Origin: Candidatus Xianfuyuplasma coldseepsis | GTDB lineage: Bacteria > Bacillota_I > Bacilli_A > Izemoplasmatales > Izemoplasmataceae | Reading direction: 5' to 3' | Length of the DNA stretch: 64,000 nt | Assembly: GCF_014023125.1 (NCBI RefSeq) | Contig: NZ_CP048914.1 | Coordinates: forward strand, 186,001 to 250,000 | In this document: in pieces, positions 1 to 7,973 of the stretch | Layout of the letters: each line of letters starts with the position of its first letter | How positions within the stretch are numbered: the first letter of the stretch is position 1 | Made by a program: the position numbers and the translations under genes | Notes under the pieces: generated by a model | The model's database searches: none | Told to the model about the DNA's origin: nothing | Seen by the model: the letters and a program-made list of their open reading frames with translations, nothing else

Positions 1-16
1 ATACTTCTCAATCGAT

Positions 17-1276
17 TTAATGATTGTTTTTTCGCTTTCGATGAACATTATATTGATCTAACCGGATTGTCGATGTTAATTCCGGATCAAACACACCTTC
101 TCGAGCGGCGACACAGTCTTCGCACTCACATTCATTATCGTAATGTGTAGGGCCATAATAGGTTGTAATCATACCTTCATAATTACGCAGAATCGTTCTC
201 CCAGGAGCTTGTGAGATAATATAGTTCGGCATTACTGGGATTTTTCCACCACCACCGGGTGCATCTACAACAAATGTTGGAACTGCAATTCCACTTATAT
301 GTCCTCGTAAACCTTCTATGATTTCAATACCTTTTGTAACTGGAGTTCTAAAGTGAGCAATTCCTTTCGATAAATCACATTGATAGATATAGTATGGCCG
401 TACGCGTAACTGGATTAACCGTTTGACAAGTTTCTTCATTATATTCACACAATCATTCACACCTTTAAGTAATACCGATTGATTGCCTAAAGGAATCCCA
501 GCGTTTGCCATCCGTGCTAACGCTGCTTGAACATCCGGTGTCAACTCTTTGGAGTGATTAAAGTGCGTATTTACCCAAATCGGGTGATACTTTTGTAGCA
601 TATCAACGAGTTCCTGAGTAATTCGTTGGGGCATTACAACTGGTGTTCTACTACCAATTCGAATAACGCCTACATGTTCAATTTTACGTAACTCGCTGAT
701 GATGTATTCTAGACGAGCATCACTGACCAAAAAAGCATCTCCACCACTTAGTAGCACATCATTTACTTCGGGATGATTGCGGATGTATTCCAATGCTTTG
801 TCAACATAATCCATCTTTGATCCAGAATCTTGTTGGCCAGCAAATCGACGTCTGGTACAATGACGACAGTACATACTACACATATCCGTAATCAAGAATA
901 ATACGCGATCAGGATAGCGATGTGTCAATCCAGGAACAACCATATCCCCATCTTCATGAAGGGGATCATCCAAATCATGAAGTCCAACGTACATTTCATC
1001 TACTGCAGGTACTGCTTGTAAGCGTACGGGATCTTTTTTGTTATCCGGGTTGATTAATGTTAGGTAATAGGGTGTAATTGCCATGCGAAACTGTCCTAAA
1101 ACACTGGCAATAACGTCTTTTTCCTTTTTATCTAATGGAAAATACTGCTCCAACTCTTCAACACTAGTGATTCGATTACGTACCTGCCAGTGCCAGTCAT
1201 TCCACTCTGCATCTGTAACATGGGGAAAGTATTGTTGACGACGAGCAAGATGTTTCGTATATAGTTTAACAGCCAT
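17..1276 (-). CDS. kamA: L-lysine 2,3-aminomutase
   Basis: Radical-SAM, PLP-dependent enzyme converting L-lysine to L-beta-lysine, the first step of lysine fermentation. At 419 aa it has family length. The cluster motif CxxxCxxC is visible as DMCSMYCRHCTRRR (about residues 131-144). A lysine in LLKGVND fits the PLP site, and the Cys-rich tail NECECEDC fits the zinc-binding C-terminal region. The start ATG is preceded by AGGAGG. It is the last gene of the lysine operon visible here, 9 bp after kdd. The lysine 5,6-aminomutase subunits (kamD/kamE) needed next in the pathway are not in the window and would lie beyond base 1 if they are in the operon. Assignment is firm because of both motif and neighbours. 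Confidence 0.95.
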   Translation of the reverse strand: MAVKLYTKHLARRQQYFPHVTDAEWNDWHWQVRNRITSVEELEQYFPLDKKEKDVIASVLGQFRMAITPYYLTLINPDNKKDPVRLQAVPAVDEMYVGLHDLDDPLHEDGDMVVPGLTHRYPDRVLFLITDMCSMYCRHCTRRRFAGQQDSGSKMDYVDKALEYIRNHPEVNDVLLSGGDAFLVSDARLEYIISELRKIEHVGVIRIGSRTPVVMPQRITQELVDMLQKYHPIWVNTHFNHSKELTPDVQAALARMANAGIPLGNQSVLLKGVNDCVNIMKKLVKRLIQLRVRPYYIYQCDLSKGIAHFRTPVTKGIEIIEGLRGHISGIAVPTFVVDAPGGGGKIPVMPNYIISQAPGRTILRNYEGMITTYYGPTHYDNECECEDCVAAREGVFDPELTSTIRLDQYNVHRKRKNNH

Positions 1277-1285
1277 ATGAACCTC

Positions 1286-2314
1286 CTAGGTATACAAGCG
1301 TTCAAACAACGCTTTTATTTTTGGAGCATGTTGAATTAAGTCCAATGTTAGTTCTGCGTGACCCTTGGTATATCCATTTCCAATAATCATCGTTACATCA
1401 CTACCAATACCTTCAGCACCAAGTGCAGCTTTGGTAAATGATGTTGCCATACTAAAGAAATAGACAATGCCAGTGTCTTTCGTACTTAATACACAACTCA
1501 TTTCCGTATTAGGCACATTCACTACATTAATGGTAACATCGCATAGTTCAGGTACAATATCTTGGACCTTGTGATATACCTCCATCGCTTTTGTTGCATC
1601 TGCAAGAATTATGGCATCACACAACCCAAGTTCTTGAAGTAAAGCTATTTGAGATTCCTCATTAACCAATCCGATAACACGACCAGTTGGACCGACTTTT
1701 TGTTTCGCTTGATATGCACAAAGCACACCAGATTTTCCTGCAGCACCCACAATTAATACGGTATCGCCATTTTTAACAAGCTTATCTACTTGTGCCGGAG
1801 CCCCAGCTACATCAAGAGCTGCTAACACAAGATGCTGATCCATATTTTCTGGTATAACTGCATAAATTCCAGACTCAAACAAAATCGCTTCTCCTGTAAT
1901 ATGAACTTGATCATTCTCGATACTAATGGAGTGGATAGTTTCGATTTTGAGCGGTGTAAGCGATAAGGACACAAGGGTAGCAATCGTTTGACCAATATCT
2001 AATTCTTGATTAGGAAAATCCTTTCCAATCTTCTTAACTTTGCCAATCAACATCCCACCACTACCAGTGACCGGATTCTGCATTTTACCTCGTTGATGAA
2101 CAATTTCTTCAATCATCGTTTTCATCCGCTCTAAATCATTATCACATGCTTGTTTTATCTGAGTAAACGACGCGCTATCGATATTCAAAGTAATCACATC
2201 AATCAATAACTCATTATCCTGAATCCTCATCTCATTATTGATTTTCAGTGCTGCTTGTGGCAACACGCCGAGGGGTTCAATCACACGATGTGTTCCATAT
2301 TTACATGGTGTCAT
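1286..2314 (-). CDS. kdd: L-erythro-3,5-diaminohexanoate dehydrogenase
   Basis: Oxidatively deaminates L-erythro-3,5-diaminohexanoate to 5-amino-3-oxohexanoate in lysine fermentation. The 342-aa protein has the family's opening (YGTHRVIEPLGVLPQAA) and a nucleotide-binding glycine stretch near residue 190 (VLIVGAAGKSGVL), like a zinc-alcohol-dehydrogenase Rossmann fold. It sits between kce and kamA; its start overlaps the end of kce by 14 bp and is preceded by AAAGGAG. The specific function rests on family resemblance plus its fixed place in lysine-fermentation operons. Confidence 0.92.
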   Translation of the reverse strand: MTPCKYGTHRVIEPLGVLPQAALKINNEMRIQDNELLIDVITLNIDSASFTQIKQACDNDLERMKTMIEEIVHQRGKMQNPVTGSGGMLIGKVKKIGKDFPNQELDIGQTIATLVSLSLTPLKIETIHSISIENDQVHITGEAILFESGIYAVIPENMDQHLVLAALDVAGAPAQVDKLVKNGDTVLIVGAAGKSGVLCAYQAKQKVGPTGRVIGLVNEESQIALLQELGLCDAIILADATKAMEVYHKVQDIVPELCDVTINVVNVPNTEMSCVLSTKDTGIVYFFSMATSFTKAALGAEGIGSDVTMIIGNGYTKGHAELTLDLIQHAPKIKALFERLYT

Positions 2315-3140
2315 GATGTTTCTCCTTTATTCCAAGTATTTGTCGTGCTTCATTTGGTGATGCAATATCTCGGTTGTATTCCTTGGCTATAGCAACAATC
2401 TGTTGTACTAATTCACCATTCCCTTGTGCTAATATACCCTTTGATATATATAAGTTATCTTCCAATCCAACCCGTACATGTCCTCCGTGTTTGATCGCTA
2501 GTTTTGCAAGAGGAAACTCATATCGTCCGATTCCAGCAACACTAAATGTCGCATCTTCAGGAATCGACTCTCGTAAGAAATGAAAATCTCGTTCCATTCC
2601 TGTTTGTCCTCCAGGAACACCGAGAACAAAACTAAAATGGAGGGGCTTTTTAAGGTGCCCTTTTTGATGCAATCTCAGCACCTGGTCAATATGGGATTTA
2701 CCGAAACATTCCAATTCAGGAAAAATATTCTTTTCATAAATTTTTTCACTGAAATAAATGATGTCAGCTTCGGTATTGATGAATACTTCATCACCACCAA
2801 AGTTTACACTTCCACAATCTAGCGTACACATTTCGGGATACAACTCCGTCGGTTGTAAGCGTTCGTCTCTAGACATCCCTACTGCTCCGCCTGTTGAGGG
2901 TTGAATAATAACATCTGGACATGCTTTTTTTATCGCTTCAATTGCTTCAAGAAAGCGATCCTTTGATTGCGTAGGTGTGCCATCATCGTCACGTACATGA
3001 AGATGGATGATACTCGCTCCCTGATCATATGCAGATTTCGCCTCACGTACTAACTCATCAATTGTATAAGGAACCATAGGATTCTGTTCTTTAGTAACCT
3101 CGGCTCCACAAATTGCACAGGTAATAATTAATTTATCCAT
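2301..3140 (-). CDS. kce: 3-keto-5-aminohexanoate cleavage enzyme
   Basis: Condenses 5-amino-3-oxohexanoate with acetyl-CoA to yield 3-aminobutyryl-CoA and acetoacetate. It belongs to the BKACE family. The metal-binding HLHVRDDDG motif (about residues 46-54) and the downstream glycine-rich GVPGGQTG and RVGLEDN motifs are visible. I place the start at the ATG at 3140 (MDKLII), which overlaps the end of kal by 8 bp; an upstream in-frame ATG at 3167 would extend deeper into kal and lacks a better ribosome site. The resulting 279 aa fits the family. Confidence 0.93.
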   Translation of the reverse strand: MDKLIITCAICGAEVTKEQNPMVPYTIDELVREAKSAYDQGASIIHLHVRDDDGTPTQSKDRFLEAIEAIKKACPDVIIQPSTGGAVGMSRDERLQPTELYPEMCTLDCGSVNFGGDEVFINTEADIIYFSEKIYEKNIFPELECFGKSHIDQVLRLHQKGHLKKPLHFSFVLGVPGGQTGMERDFHFLRESIPEDATFSVAGIGRYEFPLAKLAIKHGGHVRVGLEDNLYISKGILAQGNGELVQQIVAIAKEYNRDIASPNEARQILGIKEKHHDTM

Positions 3141-3522
3141 GATAGCGCTGTTTATCTTTCGGTACAATGCAAGTTCCTGTTGCTTTAGCTACAAATACTC
3201 GTTCATGTAATACTTCTGCAGCTGATTCACTAATATCAGGAAGAGCTTGTATAACTTTGTAGGCAGTGAACGACATCGCTCTAGATGTTGTTCCTATTTT
3301 CGTAATTTCACCCTCAACTTCGATATAATCTCCAGCGTATAAGGGAGCCAAAAACTCAACATTGTCGTACGCTCTGAACAAGCCTTCATCACCATCATTA
3401 CGAATCAACAACTCCGTAGCGACATCACCAAATAATTGCATTACAAATGCACCATCAACAAGATTACCTCCATAGTGCGCATGATGCGCACTAAGTCTCA
3501 TTCGAATAAATGCTTTTTCCAT
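3133..3522 (-). CDS. kal: 3-aminobutyryl-CoA ammonia-lyase
   Basis: Eliminates ammonia from L-3-aminobutyryl-CoA to give crotonyl-CoA. It is a 129-aa hotdog-fold protein opening with [20 protein letters not shown], the characteristic start of the Kal group. An excellent GGAGGT ribosome site precedes the ATG. It is translationally coupled to kce downstream and lies 2 bp after the CoA-transferase beta subunit. Short hotdog proteins can be thioesterases, but operon position and the N-terminal motif favour Kal. Confidence 0.9.
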   Translation of the reverse strand: MEKAFIRMRLSAHHAHYGGNLVDGAFVMQLFGDVATELLIRNDGDEGLFRAYDNVEFLAPLYAGDYIEVEGEITKIGTTSRAMSFTAYKVIQALPDISESAAEVLHERVFVAKATGTCIVPKDKQRYHG

Positions 3523-3524
3523 GA

Positions 3525-4187
3525 TTATACCTCCATCTCCATTGGTTTTGGATGATTGATGATTAGCGTTGCTTCAGTCGCTTCAACAATCTCATCAATC
3601 GAAAACTCAGGATTATACTCAATCAGGTGTAGTCCGTCTTCTCTAACGTCAAAAACACCCATCTCTGTAATAATTAAATCAACTTGGTTTTTAGCAGTTA
3701 ACGGCAACGTACAGCGTTTTAAGATCTTTGGTTTTCCTTTGTTTGTATGAGTCATTGCAATAATGACTTTTTTCGCACCCGTCACTAAATCCATTGCACC
3801 ACCCATACCAGGCACCATCTTTCCAGGAATAATCCAATTGGCTAAGCTACCTGTTTCATCAACTTGTAGACTACCTAATACTGTGACATCAACGTGGCCA
3901 CCACGAATGATACCGAATGATGTCGCACTATCAAAGTACATTCCTCCAGGGAGTAGTGTTACCGGTTGACCACCTGCATTAGTTATATCTTTATCGATCG
4001 CATTATCGTCCGGCTTTGGTCCAAGTCCGATTAATCCGTTTTCACTTTGTAAAAATATCTCTACATCATCTGGAACAAAATTACCGACGAGTGTTGGTAA
4101 TCCAATACCTAAATTTACGACATCACCATCATGTAATTCACGGGCAACACGTCGTGCGATAAAGTTTTTTACAGCCATTTTATCCAT
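3525..4187 (-). CDS. atoA: Acetoacetate/butyrate CoA-transferase, beta subunit
   Basis: Catalytic subunit of a class I CoA-transferase that moves CoA between butyryl-CoA (or acetyl-CoA) and acetoacetate, recycling the acetoacetate made by Kce. The active-site glutamate lies in [11 protein letters not shown] (about residue 46). The start chosen is the ATG at 4187 (MDKMAVKNF) behind AGGAGGTG. It overlaps the alpha-subunit gene by 8 bp, consistent with equimolar translation. Length after this choice (220 aa) is normal. Confidence 0.92.
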   Translation of the reverse strand: MDKMAVKNFIARRVARELHDGDVVNLGIGLPTLVGNFVPDDVEIFLQSENGLIGLGPKPDDNAIDKDITNAGGQPVTLLPGGMYFDSATSFGIIRGGHVDVTVLGSLQVDETGSLANWIIPGKMVPGMGGAMDLVTGAKKVIIAMTHTNKGKPKILKRCTLPLTAKNQVDLIITEMGVFDVREDGLHLIEYNPEFSIDEIVEATEATLIINHPKPMEMEV

Positions 4188-4833
4188 GTTGCACCTCCTG
4201 AATAACATAATCAACAAAAATATGGGGGGTCAATACATGATCAGGGTTAATCGAGTCAACGATTTTGCGCGCTTGACAGATAACCACCTTTGACGCAGTT
4301 GCCATTAATGGGTTAAAATTGCGGGATGTCTTTGTATATGTGACATTCCCATAAGTATCCACTTCATACCCATCAATCAGGGATAGGTCAGCCGTTAATG
4401 CAGGTTCCAAAATGTACTGTTTGCCCCCTTGAGAGAGAACTTGTTTCCCCTCTTCGACAACGGTACCAATCCCAGTTGGAGTTAATATCCCACCCAAACC
4501 AGCACCGCCTGCTCGAATTTGTTCTGCCAAAGTTCCTTGAGGTACCAAGGTTACCTTCATTTCTCCTGAACTCATCAACTGTCCTGCCATTGGATTTAGC
4601 CCAATGTGAGATGCGATTAAATGAGACACTTGACCATTTGCGATTAACTTACCCACACCACGATCAACAAATCCGGCATCATTGCATATAATTGTCAAGT
4701 CTTTTACGTTGATTCGAACCAGTTCATCAATCAATCCTTCTGGTGTGCCAACTGCCATGAATCCACCAACCATAATCGACATTCCATCAAACACATGATT
4801 GTTTAATTGTTCCAGTGGTATTTTCTTTTTCAT
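4180..4833 (-). CDS. atoD: Acetoacetate/butyrate CoA-transferase, alpha subunit
   Basis: Alpha subunit partner of the preceding beta subunit. The family glycine motif [12 protein letters not shown] (about residues 110-121) and the opening [19 protein letters not shown] match the group. 217 aa. Its ATG overlaps the MaoC stop by 4 bp (ATGA) and has AAGGAGATG upstream. Substrate preference cannot be read from sequence; in this operon the acetoacetate/butyryl-CoA pair is the logical one. Confidence 0.92.
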   Translation of the reverse strand: MKKKIPLEQLNNHVFDGMSIMVGGFMAVGTPEGLIDELVRINVKDLTIICNDAGFVDRGVGKLIANGQVSHLIASHIGLNPMAGQLMSSGEMKVTLVPQGTLAEQIRAGGAGLGGILTPTGIGTVVEEGKQVLSQGGKQYILEPALTADLSLIDGYEVDTYGNVTYTKTSRNFNPLMATASKVVICQARKIVDSINPDHVLTPHIFVDYVIQEVQHG

Positions 4834-5261
4834 TGATCCATCTCCTTGTTCGGTGGCATCATTTCCGCAGTACCTGTAATAACTACCTCACCGTGTTGGT
4901 TTGTGGCAACACAATCAAAGAATACACGATTTCGCTCTTCGTTCTTATCCGTGACAATGACTTTAGCAGTGATTGTATCATCAATATATACCGGTCGTTT
5001 AAATCGTAAACTTTGGCTGATATAAATCGTACCTTCTCCCGGTAGTTGCATACCGAACACTTTGCTAAATAGCGATCCAATATACATACCATGGGCAATA
5101 CGGTGTTTAAATATCGTCTTTTGTGCATACTCCTCGTTAAAATGCACAGGATTTACATCATTGGTGATTTCACCAAAGACCTCAATCTTACTCGCTTCGA
5201 TTAACACCGTCTGTTCTGCGTGATCACCAATGGCAATTTGATCAATTGTTTTGTATGTCAT
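4830..5261 (-). CDS. MaoC-like (R)-specific enoyl-CoA hydratase
   Basis: A 143-aa hotdog protein with the MaoC/PhaJ hydratase motif: FGEITNDVNPVHFNEEYA (residues ~29-46, catalytic Asp and His) followed by HGMYIGSLFSKVFG. Enzymes of this type hydrate crotonyl-CoA to (R)-3-hydroxybutyryl-CoA. It is the first gene of the lysine operon, directly after the riboswitch, with an AAAGGAGG ribosome site. Crotonyl-CoA is the product of Kal, so this enzyme could divert it towards 3-hydroxybutyrate instead of, or next to, reduction to butyryl-CoA. That role is inference; the fold assignment is solid. Confidence 0.82.
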   Translation of the reverse strand: MTYKTIDQIAIGDHAEQTVLIEASKIEVFGEITNDVNPVHFNEEYAQKTIFKHRIAHGMYIGSLFSKVFGMQLPGEGTIYISQSLRFKRPVYIDDTITAKVIVTDKNEERNRVFFDCVATNQHGEVVITGTAEMMPPNKEMDQ

Positions 5262-5280
5262 CGTATCCTCCTTTTCAAAA

Positions 5281-5312
5281 TAAAAAGCCGTTTATGATTT
5301 CTCATAAACAGC
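5281..5312 (-). terminator. Riboswitch-controlled intrinsic terminator
   Basis: On the minus strand an 11-pair stem (5312-5302 with 5297-5287, one G-U pair) with a GAAA tetraloop is followed by TTTTTA. It lies between the lysine aptamer and the first operon gene. Its 5' arm contains the 3' strand of aptamer P1. Confidence 0.9.
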
Positions 5313-5470
5313 TCATCATATACATGACAATGAATCCGGCGTTCCCGGAATCATCAAACGCTACATTGTGAACGAATGCATCGTTTTCGGCGTTTTTGTC
5401 CTTCAATGAAATGATTCAGTGTTCATCCCGTTAACACATTCCATTTACACGCAAATACGCTCCTCTGTTT
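5306..5470 (-). ncRNA. Lysine riboswitch aptamer (predicted ON switch)
   Basis: Read on the minus strand, the 165-nt segment carries lysine-aptamer landmarks. After the 5' P1 strand AAACAG (5470-5465) comes AGGAGCG, matching the conserved AGAGGNGC. Further on is GAAGGACAAAAACGCCGAA (cf. ...AAGG...GCCGAAG), then a P3 hairpin, a CCGG-stemmed P4, and a P5 hairpin (TCAT-GTAT-ATGA) leading to GATGAG and the 3' P1 strand CTGTTT (5311-5306). P1 is 6 perfect pairs. The L3 bases GTTCA can pair with TGAAC in P2, as in the known kissing interaction. The 3' P1 strand lies inside the 5' arm of the terminator at 5281-5312, so ligand-bound P1 and the terminator exclude each other. That predicts lysine-induced read-through, fitting a lysine-degradation operon. 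Confidence 0.88.
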
Positions 5471-5488
5471 TTGTCCCTTAACGTAGTA

Positions 5489-5518
5489 ATTATACTGTAC
5501 GATGTAAGCGCTTGTCAA
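5489..5518 (-). promoter_or_regulatory. Lysine operon promoter
   Basis: Perfect -35 TTGACA (5518-5513) and -10 TATAAT (5494-5489) with an 18-nt spacer on the minus strand. Transcription would begin about 12 nt before the aptamer P1 strand. A consensus promoter in front of an attenuator suits control at the level of termination. Confidence 0.85.
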
Positions 5519-5542
5519 TTCATTTTTAGAATCTTTTTCAAT

Positions 5543-5572
5543 TAAAAAAACAGGGAAGAATTTTCCCTGTTT
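5543..5572 (-). terminator. Terminator of the galactoside operon
   Basis: Minus-strand hairpin AAACAGGGAA / TTCCCTGTTT with a 5-nt loop and a T-run, overlapping the stop codon of the GH2 gene. It separates the galactoside operon from the lysine promoter. Confidence 0.85.
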
Positions 5573-7922
5573 AGATAATTGTAATGTTCACAGACTTCGT
5601 TTTAAAACGAGCGGATGAAATATGGAGAGTTCCTTCCCCTTTTTGCAACATCGATTTAACGTATATCGCAAGGACACCGCCTGTTAAAGGGACGAGCTTT
5701 GGACCTATGATTTCAATAGGACCGTTGGTCGACAATTGGAGAACTTCGTTACTATAGCGCTTGATTGTACCGTGATGATCCATGTGTCGAACCACAATTC
5801 GTGACGTTTCGTACGTCGAGGATTCGGTAATGGTTGAATTATCGACGGTCACATCAAGTATTTCTTCATGTGAAGTACCCACGGTTTTTGAAACGACAAG
5901 TAACTGATCGTTATAGCCATCGAATCGATAAGTTAATGATTCCAAGCCCCATTTTCCAACATACGTTTCATACAGTTTCGCTGCCTGCGCATAGCTGAGT
6001 TTGTATTTGTACATAACCCAAGCCATTTGTAATTTCTTTCGTAGTGGTAAACGAAAACCATGTTTCATAATGTAGAGTAAGATGGATTTAATCGTATCCG
6101 CATCTTTTGCGGAGAACGACTCGTGTTCGTGAATCAATTGTCCAATGAAGTCATCAATAATAATGGGTGGATGAGGTAGGGCTTTATACTCATGAGATGG
6201 TGTGTATTCACCAATATATTCATCATTGATATAGAACTTGATGAGATCGAGATTTGTAAGAATCATCACCTCTTTGATTTCACTGGCTTCACGATCGCCG
6301 ATATGTAGGGCAGATGTGATGTGCATAAACGGTTCCTTACGTCCGATACTCGCGTACACATAGGCCGCATCTTTTTCAATACGGAACATGTCCATAACAC
6401 CGTGGTAACAAACACGATCACCGCTACCAAAATCCTTATGCGTATTGTAATCGTTCATACACCAGCCAATCGCTCCTGAAATATGAACATTTGAAAAGTT
6501 TGCCTCTTGCACAGTTAAATGGCGTTTTACGTGTTCAATCCGATGTGCTTCATCATCAAAGGATTTTGTTGGGAACATATGACCGTTGTATTCGGTGACC
6601 AAATACGGGTGGGATTTCTTCGTAATTTTATGCGGTTGTTCAAGACCTTGATTATCCCCATGGTGTACGAAATCATTGTAGGTATACACGTCTTCTAAGA
6701 ACTCACTCTTAGCGAAATTGCGCACACCTCCCGTTGCTCGATAGGGATCGAGTTCTTTGGCTATTTGATTGGTCGTTGTATACAACTCATGATCATCACC
6801 GGATTCATTGATTCGAACCCCCCAAATGATAATGGAAGGATGATTGTAATGATGGAGTATCATATCGCGTACATCTTGTTCTACTTGTTGTTTCCATTGG
6901 TCATCGCCAATGTATTGCCACCCGGGAATCTCACAGAAAACAAGTAATCCCAGTTCATCACAGCGGTCTAGAAAGTGGCGACTTGGTGGATAGTGACTAC
7001 TGCGGACAATATTCACACCGAGACGCTCCTTCAACATTTCTGCATCACGCTTTTGCTCCGTCGATGGCATCGCATATCCGACATACGGATACGCTTGATG
7101 ACGGTTTAAACCAACAAGTTTGATTGGTGTATTGTTTAATGAAAATCCATTCGTTGCAAAAACAGCTGTACGGTTCGCAAACGTGCTGCGATAAACGACC
7201 TCTTCTTCAACAACAATTTCCAACTCGTAAAGGTGTGGTTCTTCCAGACTCCATTCGTCGAGATAGACCTTTTCCTTGACGATAATATCGTTTTTTTGCA
7301 GATTGTATTCCCGTTCAAAGAAATAAACAAGCTGTTTGTCTTTGTAAATATTAAATGCAAATACCGTGTCTTTCGCTTGTTTCACATCGAGTAACAACCG
7401 TACTTGAAGCTGATCGTCGACGACGTCAATTAACGCATATTCAATGTAGTTTTGTGGTTGTTCTTCTAGATACACTTCACGGTAAATACCACCGTACGTT
7501 AAAAAGTCTACAACATTCCCATAGGGTGGTATATTATTGCTTTCACGGCTATCGACACGAACTACGATCTCATTCTCACCACTCTTCAATTGTGCTGTCA
7601 CATCAACATGAAATGCGGTGTAACCACCTTGATGGGTACAGACATGCGTCTTATTCACATAGACATCACAACTATTCATCACCCCTTCAAAATGTAAGAT
7701 ATAGCGTTTTTGTCGTTTTTTTGATAGGGTGAACTGGTTGTGATAGGCACTGATGAATTGATATTCTTTTTCACTAAAATTATTGAGCGGTAAAACCGTA
7801 TTCGTATGAGGAATATGAACCATTTCGCCCTCGGGAAATTGAGACACGAAGGACTCCTCAAACGATGGTACATACGTCCAATGATCGTTCAGAAACGTTG
7901 TATGAATCAACTCTTTACCCAT
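5571..7922 (-). CDS. Glycoside hydrolase family 2 (beta-galactosidase-like)
   Basis: Cytoplasmic GH2 enzyme, 783 aa, no signal peptide. An N-terminal jelly-roll sugar-binding domain (about 1-150) and Ig-like domain (150-255) precede a TIM barrel (255-550). The acid/base glutamate is in IIIWGVRINESGDD and the nucleophile glutamate in LVTEYNGHMFP. A helical, Lys/Tyr-rich segment (about 610-665) follows the barrel and is not part of the minimal GH2 fold. I start at the ATG at 7922; an in-frame TTG lies one codon earlier. As the last gene of a Leloir-pathway operon, beta-galactosidase is the most likely activity. GH2 also includes beta-glucuronidases and mannosidases, so the substrate is inferred from context. 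Confidence 0.85.
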   Translation of the reverse strand: MGKELIHTTFLNDHWTYVPSFEESFVSQFPEGEMVHIPHTNTVLPLNNFSEKEYQFISAYHNQFTLSKKRQKRYILHFEGVMNSCDVYVNKTHVCTHQGGYTAFHVDVTAQLKSGENEIVVRVDSRESNNIPPYGNVVDFLTYGGIYREVYLEEQPQNYIEYALIDVVDDQLQVRLLLDVKQAKDTVFAFNIYKDKQLVYFFEREYNLQKNDIIVKEKVYLDEWSLEEPHLYELEIVVEEEVVYRSTFANRTAVFATNGFSLNNTPIKLVGLNRHQAYPYVGYAMPSTEQKRDAEMLKERLGVNIVRSSHYPPSRHFLDRCDELGLLVFCEIPGWQYIGDDQWKQQVEQDVRDMILHHYNHPSIIIWGVRINESGDDHELYTTTNQIAKELDPYRATGGVRNFAKSEFLEDVYTYNDFVHHGDNQGLEQPHKITKKSHPYLVTEYNGHMFPTKSFDDEAHRIEHVKRHLTVQEANFSNVHISGAIGWCMNDYNTHKDFGSGDRVCYHGVMDMFRIEKDAAYVYASIGRKEPFMHITSALHIGDREASEIKEVMILTNLDLIKFYINDEYIGEYTPSHEYKALPHPPIIIDDFIGQLIHEHESFSAKDADTIKSILLYIMKHGFRLPLRKKLQMAWVMYKYKLSYAQAAKLYETYVGKWGLESLTYRFDGYNDQLLVVSKTVGTSHEEILDVTVDNSTITESSTYETSRIVVRHMDHHGTIKRYSNEVLQLSTNGPIEIIGPKLVPLTGGVLAIYVKSMLQKGEGTLHISSARFKTKSVNITII

Positions 7923-7973
7923 CAAATCACCTCTCTTCTACTTCCATCATAGCACACATCGAGCATATTGTGT

